DNA of 64,000 nucleotides from Streptomyces phaeofaciens (GTDB lineage Bacteria; Actinomycetota; Actinomycetes; Streptomycetales; Streptomycetaceae). The DNA is taken from the NCBI RefSeq assembly GCF_014648915.1, contig NZ_BMSA01000029.1, positions 56,445 through 120,444 of the forward strand, read 5' to 3'. Position 1 is the stretch's first letter. The number at the start of each line of letters is the position of its first letter. The notes under the pieces were generated by a model. The model had not been told where the DNA came from, did no database searches, and was given only the letters and a program-made list of their open reading frames with translations. Shown piece by piece: positions 36,495 to 44,698 of the stretch. Both the position numbers and the translations under genes were made by a program.

Positions 36495-37427
36495 TTAGCC
36501 GTCCGTGCGAGCCTCCAGCGCGGCGACCACCCAGGCGAACTCCTCCCGGTGGGCCGCCGCGGGCCCGTGGCCGTTCACGATCCCCAGCAACTCCCGGTAA
36601 CGGGCCACCTGGTCGTTCGCGTGGGACGTCAGGCGTTCGAGGACCTGAGCCGGGTCCGCGTCACCGAGCAGCTCGCGCAGCACCTCCGCCGCCTGCGGGG
36701 AGTCGGGGGCGATGCCGCCCTCGCGCGCCCGCGCCCCCAGCTGCACCAGCCGCCGGGCGAACCACAGCGACGCCCCGGCGGGCACCTCGGGCCCCCGGTC
36801 CGCCGCGTTGAACTCGGCCGCCTTGCGCATCTGCGCCCGGAACCCCGGGTCCTGGAGCAGCTCGGCCAGCTCCACCCAGGCGTCCACCTGCTCGGGCGTG
36901 GGATCGTCCGGCAGGTCCACCACGGTGGCCCTCATCCGCTCCCGGATCACCGGGTCCGCCGCCCGGAGTCCGTGGAACATCTCGTCCACGAACTCCTCCA
37001 GGATCCGTCCGCGTTCGGCCGCCGACAGCCGGGCCAACTTGTTCATCAGGGTCGTCTCCTCCGCACTCGCACCGCGTCGCGCCACGGACGACAGCACCGC
37101 GCGGGTCACCTTGAGCTGGGGGTCCCCCCTCTGGGGGAGGATCTGCGCGTCCAGCGCGGACACGTGCGCCGCCGCGACCTGGGCGACCGTCCGCTCCCCC
37201 GCCAGCACCCGGCGCACATCGGTCAGGCCGAGGCCCAGCTCGCGCAGGGTGCGGATCAGTTCCAGGCGGGCGGCGGAGCCGGCGTCGTAGAGCCGGTAGC
37301 CGCCGGTGGAGCGGGCCGCCGGGGTCAGGACACCCTCGTCGGACCAGTAGCGGATGGTGCGCACGGTCAGTCCGGTGGCGCGGGCCAGCTCGCCGATGGT
37401 GAGAAGTCCGGTGCCGTCGTCGATCAT
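36495..37427 (-). CDS. MerR family transcriptional regulator
   Basis: A 310-residue regulator. The N-terminal winged helix LTIGELARATGLTVRTIRYWSDEGVL, with STGGYRLYDAG, is typical MerR; the rest is a long helical C-terminal domain of unknown ligand. Residues near 97-104 (LPQRGDPQ) are encoded by a G/C palindrome (37116-37140) that looks inserted in frame. The ATG at 37427 is chosen since homology starts there. It is divergent from the GNAT gene with a 49-base gap, so the two may share a promoter. Confidence 0.9.
   Translation of the reverse strand: MIDDGTGLLTIGELARATGLTVRTIRYWSDEGVLTPAARSTGGYRLYDAGSAARLELIRTLRELGLGLTDVRRVLAGERTVAQVAAAHVSALDAQILPQRGDPQLKVTRAVLSSVARRGASAEETTLMNKLARLSAAERGRILEEFVDEMFHGLRAADPVIRERMRATVVDLPDDPTPEQVDAWVELAELLQDPGFRAQMRKAAEFNAADRGPEVPAGASLWFARRLVQLGARAREGGIAPDSPQAAEVLRELLGDADPAQVLERLTSHANDQVARYRELLGIVNGHGPAAAHREEFAWVVAALEARTDG
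37116..37140. repeat. In-frame palindromic repeat within MerR gene
   Basis: CTGGGGGTCCCCCCTCTGGGGGAGG-like palindrome. It codes LPQRGDPQ in the regulator and fits a small dispersed palindrome common in Streptomyces intergenic DNA. Confidence 0.6.
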
Positions 37428-37476
37428 GTCTGGGAGTCTGGGCCTTCCAGTGGGTGGAGACTCAAGGGGCGGTGCG

Positions 37477-38112
37477 GTGGAGACGTTGCGGGACATTCTC
37501 GACGGGGCCGCGCACGGCGTCTTCCCCCCTCAGGACGGCCGGACGAGGGTCGTCCCGCAGATGTCCCCGCGCGACGCGGGCGTCCTCGCCTTCACCGCGC
37601 ACTCGGTGGTCTTCACGGACGAGGACCCCGCGTGGGTGGACGAGGCGTTGCGGGCCGTGGACTGCGACGCGCTGTCCGCGTCGATGCACCCGCGATTCCT
37701 GGCCGCGCTGATGGAGCGCACGGGGCGCACGGCCGAGACGATCGACGCGATGCTGGTGGGCTCCCCGCTGCCGGGCGGGCCGCCGCTGCCGCTGACGGAG
37801 ATCGAGGACCGGGGCCATCCCCGCATCCGTTACGCGCTCCGTCGGCGCCACGACGTGCGCGCGTGGTCCGCGGACGGCGGGGTGCTGGTCACCGGGCGCG
37901 GGATCGGCGGACGGCTGGAGGTCTCGGCCGAGGTCGGGACGGCGCTGCGGCACCGGGGGCTCGGACGGCTGCTGGTGACCGCCGCGCGGCACCTCGCCAC
38001 GGAGCCGGTGTGGGCGCAGATCGCCCCGGGGAACGCCCGCAGCGTGCGGGCGTTCCAGGCGGCGGGGTATGTGCCGGTGGGCGCGGAGCTGCTGCTGACC
38101 GCCCGCCGGTGA
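37477..38112 (+). CDS. GNAT-like acetyltransferase
   Basis: A 211-residue protein with a C-terminal GNAT-type acetyl-CoA fold: VGTALRHRGLGRLLVTAARHLA and APGNARSVRAFQAAGYVPVG. The N-terminal half (about 1-110) is variable. Substrate unknown. GTG 37477 is preceded by AAGGGGC; earlier codons in frame run into the MerR gene. It converges with the YVTN lipoprotein gene directly after its stop. Confidence 0.85.
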   Translation: METLRDILDGAAHGVFPPQDGRTRVVPQMSPRDAGVLAFTAHSVVFTDEDPAWVDEALRAVDCDALSASMHPRFLAALMERTGRTAETIDAMLVGSPLPGGPPLPLTEIEDRGHPRIRYALRRRHDVRAWSADGGVLVTGRGIGGRLEVSAEVGTALRHRGLGRLLVTAARHLATEPVWAQIAPGNARSVRAFQAAGYVPVGAELLLTARR

Positions 38113-39300
38113 CTACCGGAAGATGCCGGTGTGGCCGAGGGAGTAGCGGCCGGGCTGAGGGTAGACGGCGAGGCCGTGCGGGCCGCTGCCGACGGGGATG
38201 CGGGCGAGCTGCCTGCCGGTGCGGGTGTCGATGGCGTACACCTCGGCGTCGTAACGGCCGGACAGCCACAGGACCTTGCCGTCCGCCGAGACGCCGCCCA
38301 TGTCGGGGCTGCCGCCGTCGGGCAGGTGCCACTTCCTGGTGACCTTGTCCGCGGCGAAGTCGAAGACGGAGACGGAGCCCTCGCCGCGGTTGGAGACGTA
38401 CATCTCGCGGGAGTCGCGGCTGACGTACAGTCCGTGGGCGCCCTTGCCGGTGGGCAGCAGGGTCGGCTTGCCGAAGGTGTCGCCGTCGATCACCCACATC
38501 CCGTCGGCCATCATGTCGGCGATGTAGAACCGCTTGCCGTCGGGGGCGACCTTGACGTCCTGGGGCATGGCGCCCTCGAAGGGCAGTTTCTGCTGCCCGA
38601 CGACCTCCATCCGCTCGGTGTCGACCTTCAGCAGTTCGCCGCTGAACTCGCAGGAGACGATGAAGTACCGGCCGTCGCGGGAGAAATCGGCGTGGTTGAC
38701 GCCGTAGCAGGTGACCGGCTCGGTCTTGATCCGCTTCATGGTGTGCGGGTCGCGGAAGACGAGTTCGCGGTCCAGGGAGGCCATCACGATCGCGTACTTG
38801 CCGTTGGGCGTGAAGTAGAGGTTGTACGGGTCGTGCACCTCGACCTCCTTGCCCGCCCTGCCGGTCTTCGGGTCGATGGGGGTGAGGGTGTGCCCGCGGT
38901 TGTTGTTCACCCAGAGCGTCTTCAGGTCCCAGGAGGGCACGACGTGCTGCGGCTGCTGGCCGACGTGGAGGGTGTCGACGACCTTGTACGTCTTCGGGTC
39001 GATGACGGTGACCGTGTCGGACTCGGTGTTGGGGACGTAGACGCGGGACGGGAAGTCCTTGACGACCGGGGAGAGCCGGTTCGGGCGGTCGGCGGCGTAG
39101 ACGTCCTTGGAGTCGAGGACCGGCGGCATGCCGGGCAGCCCCTCGACGGCCGGCTTCTTCGGCTTGGCCGGGGCGGGGGCGGCGGCCTTGACGGCCCGGT
39201 GGGTGCCGCCCGGGGAGTCGGTGCCGCAGGCGGCGAGGGCGGTGACGGCGGTGAGGGCGGTCCCGGTGAGCAGGGCGCGCCTGAGAAGTGTGGGGTGCAT
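38113..39300 (-). CDS. YVTN beta-propeller repeat lipoprotein
   Basis: A 395-residue lipoprotein with signal LLTGTALTAVTALAAC. It then shows six or seven YVTN/YncE-type blades, seen as recurring units such as SRVYVPNTESDTVTVIDPKT, DLKTLWVNNN, GRYFIVSCEFSGELLKVD, KRFYIADMMADGMWVID and REMYVSNRGEGSVSVFD. Such propellers bind ligands or proteins on the cell surface, and the role is unknown. ATG 39300 overlaps the stop of the polysaccharide-deacetylase-like gene by one base, so the two are translationally coupled and probably act together. Confidence 0.9.
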   Translation of the reverse strand: MHPTLLRRALLTGTALTAVTALAACGTDSPGGTHRAVKAAAPAPAKPKKPAVEGLPGMPPVLDSKDVYAADRPNRLSPVVKDFPSRVYVPNTESDTVTVIDPKTYKVVDTLHVGQQPQHVVPSWDLKTLWVNNNRGHTLTPIDPKTGRAGKEVEVHDPYNLYFTPNGKYAIVMASLDRELVFRDPHTMKRIKTEPVTCYGVNHADFSRDGRYFIVSCEFSGELLKVDTERMEVVGQQKLPFEGAMPQDVKVAPDGKRFYIADMMADGMWVIDGDTFGKPTLLPTGKGAHGLYVSRDSREMYVSNRGEGSVSVFDFAADKVTRKWHLPDGGSPDMGGVSADGKVLWLSGRYDAEVYAIDTRTGRQLARIPVGSGPHGLAVYPQPGRYSLGHTGIFR

Positions 39301-40094
39301 CAGCTGAACAGCTCCGTGGTGGTGACCGCGCGCAGTCCGCGGCGGTGCAGTTCGTCCAGGACGGCGGGGAGCGCGGCGACCGTGTCCGCGTAGCCGAAGT
39401 GCAGGCTCACGACGGATCCGGCGCGGACCTCGTCGAGGACGGCGCGGGTGACGGCGGGGGCTCCGGGCGAGGTGAAGTCGAGGGGGTCGACGTCGTAGGA
39501 GAGCACGTGGGGGTAGCCGGCCCGGCGGGCCAGGGTCTCGACGAGCGGGGAGGCGCGGGCGGTGCGGGAGGGGCGGAACCAGGTGCCGACGGACCCGGTG
39601 AGCCGCTTCAGGCGTGCGGCGCATTCGGCGATCTCCCGGGCCGCGTCCGCCTCGGACATGGCGTTGATGTCGAGGTGGCGCTGGGTGTGGTTGCCGAGGT
39701 CGTGGCCGCCGTCGAGGATCCGGCGGGCCATGTCCGGGTGTTCGTCGAGCCAGGTCCCGACGGCGAGCACGGTGATCCGGGCCCCGTGCTGTTCGGCCTC
39801 GCCGAGCAGCGCGCGGGCGGTGGCGGGATCCCCGTTCCCGTGGAAGGTGAGGGCGACCCGGGGGCGGGTGCGGGGGCCGTGGGTGAGCTGGGCCGGCTGC
39901 CCGGGGAAGCGGCGCGGGGACGGGGCGGGGCGGGGTCCGGCGGCGGGGCGCCGCGGGGACGCGCGTGTGGCGTCCGGCGCGGGGTGTGCGACGGCGCCGG
40001 TCGAGGCGCATCCCGCGGCGAACGCAGCTGCGGCGGCGAGTCCGGCGGCTGTGCGCAGGGCCGTTCGGCGGTCTGTCGGGGTCACCCGCACCAT
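39300..40094 (-). CDS. Polysaccharide-deacetylase-like lipoprotein, altered motif 1
   Basis: A 264-residue NodB/CE4-type protein. The signal peptide ends in an AAGC-like lipobox (FAAGCAS), and an unstructured Pro/Arg-rich linker follows. Motif 2 GGHDLGNHTQRH retains the metal-binding His-x3-His, and motif 3 is FRPS. Motif 1 (normally TFDDGP with the catalytic and metal-binding Asp pair) reads TFHGNGDP here: the key Asp pair is replaced. It may be catalytically altered or a divergent subfamily. It is coupled to the downstream YVTN lipoprotein gene (1-base overlap). Confidence 0.83.
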   Translation of the reverse strand: MVRVTPTDRRTALRTAAGLAAAAAFAAGCASTGAVAHPAPDATRASPRRPAAGPRPAPSPRRFPGQPAQLTHGPRTRPRVALTFHGNGDPATARALLGEAEQHGARITVLAVGTWLDEHPDMARRILDGGHDLGNHTQRHLDINAMSEADAAREIAECAARLKRLTGSVGTWFRPSRTARASPLVETLARRAGYPHVLSYDVDPLDFTSPGAPAVTRAVLDEVRAGSVVSLHFGYADTVAALPAVLDELHRRGLRAVTTTELFS

Positions 40095-40245
40095 TTAAGG
40101 CGAGTTGAGGTGCAAATCGGGCGATTGGTCCGTTCGGCGGCCGGTTGGCGCGCCCCCGGGGAGCGACGGCCGACGGTGAACAGGGGGGCGGAGCGCGGAC
40201 GCGGAACCCGGCCGCCCGATGCCGGAACGGTCCGCCGGACACGGC

Positions 40246-40749
40246 CTAGCGGTCCGCGACCCGCATCTCGAACCAGGTCGTCTTCCCGCGTGGCAGCAGG
40301 TCGACGCCCCAGCGGTCGGAGAGTTTGTCGACGAGGAAGAGGCCGCGGCCGCTGATGTCCATCTCCTGGACCGGCATCAGACAGGGCAGCCCTCGGGACG
40401 GATCGCGGACCTCGATGCGGATCCAGCCGCGTCGACGGCGCATCCGGAGCCCGAACACCCGTGCACCGGTGTGCCGTACGGCGTTGCCGACGAGTTCGGA
40501 GACGAGCAGCACCGCGTCCTCGGTCATCCGGGGGCTGAGGCCCCAGTGGCGCAGGACGACGACCTGGGTGAGCCGGCGGGCGGTGGCGGCGGACTCGGGG
40601 CGGGACGGCAGGGGAACCTCACCCTCCGTCGGATTGCCGAACAACTCCAGCGCCTTGAGCGCCCGTTCGTCCTCGACCGCCGGCGACCAGCGCGCCGCGG
40701 CCACACGCCCGTGCCCTCGCGGCTGTTCGATACCCTCCAGCCCCGCCAT
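40246..40749 (-). CDS. RsbW-like ATP-binding (anti-sigma type) protein
   Basis: A 167-residue HATPase_c_2 domain protein: LLVSELVGNAVRHTGA (N box), DPSRGLPCL, and GRGLFLVDKLSDRWGV (G box). In Streptomyces such proteins are anti-sigma factors or serine kinases of partner-switching systems, yet no partner anti-anti-sigma gene is adjacent. ATG 40749 (MAGLEGIEQPRGH) is preferred to GTG 40869, since the intervening codons lack GC3 bias. Upstream lies a tandem GGCTTAAGGTT repeat. Confidence 0.83.
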   Translation of the reverse strand: MAGLEGIEQPRGHGRVAAARWSPAVEDERALKALELFGNPTEGEVPLPSRPESAATARRLTQVVVLRHWGLSPRMTEDAVLLVSELVGNAVRHTGARVFGLRMRRRRGWIRIEVRDPSRGLPCLMPVQEMDISGRGLFLVDKLSDRWGVDLLPRGKTTWFEMRVADR

Positions 40750-40932
40750 GCCCCCATCATGGCCGTCCGGCGCCTCCTCCGGGGCCGTTCCGGGGGAATA
40801 CGCCCCCCGTGCGACTCCGGTCCGCGCACCTCGGTAGGCATATGCCAGAGGCAGCGCGGTGTCTTGCACGGGGCCACTGACCTGCGGCGACGACAGGTCC
40901 GGAGGCGACCGCCGGACTCCCTCGACAAGGCA

Positions 40933-40954
40933 GGCTTAAGGTTGGCTTAAGGTT
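40933..40954 (+). promoter_or_regulatory. Tandem GGCTTAAGGTT direct repeat
   Basis: Two perfect adjacent 11-bp copies (40933-40943 and 40944-40954), the one-helical-turn spacing used by OmpR/PhoP-type response regulators. It sits about 185 bp before the anti-sigma-type gene and after the enoyl-CoA hydratase stop. Confidence 0.6.
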
Positions 40955-41037
40955 CCCATAAACCGCCCCATCGAGGGAACCGGATCAGACGCCGCGTCAA
41001 TTGCAAGTGATTCCGGCCGGATTCACAGAGACGTGCC

Positions 41038-41805
<768 letters not shown>

Positions 41806-41832
41806 GGCAGCAGGTTAACGGCCACTAACGCC

Positions 41833-41871
41833 GGTGGGCCCGGTGCCGTGAGTCACAGCACCGGGCCCACC
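41833..41871. terminator. Hairpin terminator after L,D-transpeptidase 1
   Basis: A perfect 14-bp stem (GGTGGGCCCGGTGC/GCACCGGGCCCACC) with an 11-base loop, 14 bases from the transpeptidase stop. Confidence 0.82.
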
Positions 41872-41885
41872 GTCGGCCGGAAGGG

Positions 41886-43136
41886 CTACTTCGTCCATTC
41901 CGCCCAGGACAGGTTCCAGCCGTTGAGGCCGTTGGCCGGGTCGACCACCGGGTCGGTGGAGTTCTTCACGACCACCACGTCGCCGACCATCGAGTGGTTG
42001 AAGAACCACGCGGCCGGCACGCCGCTGTCGTAGCCGCCGCGCACGTCCCGCAGGCCGATGCAGCCGTGGCTGGCGTTGTAGTTGCCGAAGGCGCCGCCGC
42101 CCCAGTAGTTGCCGTGCACGAACGTGCCGGAGTTGGTCAGGCGCATGGCGTGCGGCACGTCCTTGATGTCGTACTCGCCGTCGTAGCCGACCGTGTCGCC
42201 GTTCATGCGGGTCACGGTGAACTTCTCACTGATGACCATCTGGCCGTTCCAGGTGGCGTAGCCGGGCTTGCCGGTGGTGACCGGGATGGTCTTGACGACC
42301 TTGCCCTCCTGCATCACCTTCATCGTGTGCTTCTTGGCGTCCACGACGGACACCTGGTCACGGCCGATGGTGAAGGAGACCGTCTTGGCCTGCTTGCCGT
42401 AGACGCCCTTGCGGCCCTCGACGCCGTCGAGGTTCAGCTTCACCGTGACCTTGGTGCCGGCCTTCCAGTACTTCTCGGGCCGGAAGTCGAGGCGGTCGTT
42501 GCCGAACCAGTGGCCCTGGACGTCCACGGCCGGCTCGGTGGTGATCTTGATGGCCTTCTCGACGTCGTCCGGCTTGGTGATGCCCCGGGTGAAGCGGACC
42601 GAGAACGGCATGCCGACGCCGACCTTGGAACCGTCCTCGGGCGTGAAGTTGCCGGTGAAGGTGTTCTGCGGGCTCAGCGTGGTGAAGGAGGAGTCCTCGG
42701 CCGCCGTCCGGCCCTCGGAGTCCTTCGCGACCGCGTGCACCTGGTACTTGGTGGACGCCGAGAGATGCGTGGCGGGCGTCCAGCCGCTGCCGTCGGCCGA
42801 GATCTCGCCGTCGATCTTCGTGCCCTCGTCGTCCTTGACGGTGACCTCGGTCAGCTTGCCCTTACTGGCCGTGACCTTGAGGGTGCCGCTGGTGTCGACG
42901 TCCTTGGCGCCCGTCTTCGGCGCGATCGTGACGACGGCCACCGACTGCTTGCTCTCCGCCGCGGCGGTGCTGCCCTTGTCGTCCTTGCCCTTCCCCTCGG
43001 ACCCCGAGTCCGATCCCCCGCCTCCGCCGCAGGCCGTGACGGCCAGCAGCGCACCGCCGACGATCACCGCCCACCGCTTGTTGCGGCCGCGTGAGCGTCC
43101 ACCTGCCGACGCCCCCGATATCGGTCGCACGTTCAC
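41886..43136 (-). CDS. L,D-transpeptidase (copy 1), lipoprotein
   Basis: A 416-residue exported enzyme forming 3-3 (L,D) peptidoglycan cross-links. The signal ends in lipobox AVTAC; two bacterial Ig-like domains follow, then a YkuD domain with catalytic Cys359 in SHGCIGLRDVRGG. The penultimate pocket HGNYWGGGAFGNYN is typical. ATG 43136 has GAGGGG upstream. A paralogue of similar size follows upstream on the same strand (43305-44546). The two share domain order. Confidence 0.95.
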   Translation of the reverse strand: MNVRPISGASAGGRSRGRNKRWAVIVGGALLAVTACGGGGGSDSGSEGKGKDDKGSTAAAESKQSVAVVTIAPKTGAKDVDTSGTLKVTASKGKLTEVTVKDDEGTKIDGEISADGSGWTPATHLSASTKYQVHAVAKDSEGRTAAEDSSFTTLSPQNTFTGNFTPEDGSKVGVGMPFSVRFTRGITKPDDVEKAIKITTEPAVDVQGHWFGNDRLDFRPEKYWKAGTKVTVKLNLDGVEGRKGVYGKQAKTVSFTIGRDQVSVVDAKKHTMKVMQEGKVVKTIPVTTGKPGYATWNGQMVISEKFTVTRMNGDTVGYDGEYDIKDVPHAMRLTNSGTFVHGNYWGGGAFGNYNASHGCIGLRDVRGGYDSGVPAAWFFNHSMVGDVVVVKNSTDPVVDPANGLNGWNLSWAEWTK

Positions 43137-43304
43137 AGTCGTTCTCCCCTCGCAAGGCCTGGTCAGGCCCCCACCCCAGCGCGTCCCGCGCGATCACTGG
43201 CGCATATTAACCTCACGGTTTTGAGCGCCGTGTCAGGTCAATGTCACCGTTCCGTCGCAACTTGGACCATCGACCGCGAAGATGGTTGCACCGGGGAGCG
43301 AAGT

Positions 43305-44546
43305 TCAGTCGACCGAACCGTCGTCCGTCCACTCCTCCCAGTCCATGTTCCAGCCGCCGAGCCCGTTGTCGGGGGCGACCTCCTTGTCCTTGCTGTGGAC
43401 GACCTCGACGACGTCCCCGATGAGCGAGCGGTCGAAGAACCAGCCCGCGGGCGTGTCCGAGCCGCCGCCCTTCACATCCCTGAGCCCCACGCAGCCGTGG
43501 CTGACGTTGGCGCTGCCGAAGACGTCCTCCGCCCAGTAGTTGCCGTGCAGGAAGGTGCCGGACTCGGTCAGCCGCATGGCGTGCGGCACGTCCGGGATGT
43601 CGTACTCGCCCTTGCCGTTCTTCTTCTTGAAGCCGACGGTGGCACCGTTCATCCGGGTCAGCTCGAGCATCTCGGTGACGACCATCTTCCCGTTGTACGT
43701 CGTCGTCTTCGGCGCGCCCGCCGTGATGGGCACGGTGGCGATCAGCTCGTCGTCGCGGCGCACCTGCATGGTGTGCCGGGCCGCGTCGACGAGGGAGACC
43801 TGGCTGCGGCCGACGGTGAAGGCGAACGTCTTGTCCTGGAGCCCGTAGACACCGGGCGCGCCCTCGACGTCACGCAGCCGCAGCGCGACGGTGACCCGGG
43901 TGCCGGGCTTCCAGTACTCCCGGGGGCGGAAGTCGAGGCGGCCGGCGCCGAACCAGTGCGGCCGGATCTCGACGGCCGGGTCCGCGGTGACCTGGACGGC
44001 CCGTTCCACGGCCGCCCGGTTCTCGATCTCCCGGTTGAACTCCAGGGAGACGATCATGCCGGTGCCGACGGTGGAGCGGTCCTCCGGGGTGACGTACCCG
44101 ATGAAACGCTCCTCGGGGACCTGGGTGGTGAAGGTGGTGTGGCGGGCGGAGCGGTTGCCGTCGCCGTCGAGGGCCACCGTGTCGACCGTGTAGCGGGCGG
44201 CGAGGGCGAGCCGGTCGTCGTCGGGCCGCCAGGACAGTCCGTCGGCGGAGATCCGGCCGGGCACCCTCGTCTCCTCGGCGTCCTGGGAACGGACGACCTT
44301 CACCGACTCCAGCCGCCCGTCCGGCACCCGCACCCGCAGCCGGGTGCCGGGACCGACGCCCTTCGCCCCGTCGTCCGGGACGACCCGGACGACATCCTCG
44401 GGGGCCGGCGCCTTGCCCAGCATCCGGTCGAGCCCGGCGCCGCTCTCCCCGGTGCAGCCGGCCGCCCCGGCCAGCAGTCCTGCCCATGCCACTACGGCGG
44501 CCACTGCGACCCTCGCGCGCCGTGCGCGCCCATGTACGTGCCTCAC
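43305..44546 (-). CDS. L,D-transpeptidase (copy 2)
   Basis: A 413-residue paralogue of copy 1: a signal with LLAGAAGC lipobox, two Ig-like domains and a YkuD domain with catalytic Cys352 in SHGCVGLRDVKGG. GTG 44546 gives the signal peptide in a natural position, while the frame to 44678 does not. The ribosome site is weak. The 168-base gap to copy 1 suggests its own promoter there. It lies divergent from glgX, whose GTG is 152 bases away. Confidence 0.92.
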   Translation of the reverse strand: MRHVHGRARRARVAVAAVVAWAGLLAGAAGCTGESGAGLDRMLGKAPAPEDVVRVVPDDGAKGVGPGTRLRVRVPDGRLESVKVVRSQDAEETRVPGRISADGLSWRPDDDRLALAARYTVDTVALDGDGNRSARHTTFTTQVPEERFIGYVTPEDRSTVGTGMIVSLEFNREIENRAAVERAVQVTADPAVEIRPHWFGAGRLDFRPREYWKPGTRVTVALRLRDVEGAPGVYGLQDKTFAFTVGRSQVSLVDAARHTMQVRRDDELIATVPITAGAPKTTTYNGKMVVTEMLELTRMNGATVGFKKKNGKGEYDIPDVPHAMRLTESGTFLHGNYWAEDVFGSANVSHGCVGLRDVKGGGSDTPAGWFFDRSLIGDVVEVVHSKDKEVAPDNGLGGWNMDWEEWTDDGSVD

Positions 44547-44698
44547 GACATGTCCAACGACCGGGCACGCTCCCGGGAAACGTGAGTGCGAGGCACGCTC
44601 TGGGCAGAACAGGGGGGAGGACGACGCGACGGGGAGCAGCGGCCGGGACGCCGTTGCGCTGTGACCATGTCGTTCCACGAGCCGCGGGAGGCTGAACG

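Noticed and set aside
38113..40242. A 709-codon frame containing the YVTN lipoprotein
   Set aside because: Only the part from ATG 39300 has the signal and propeller; upstream is antisense-like to the deacetylase gene.
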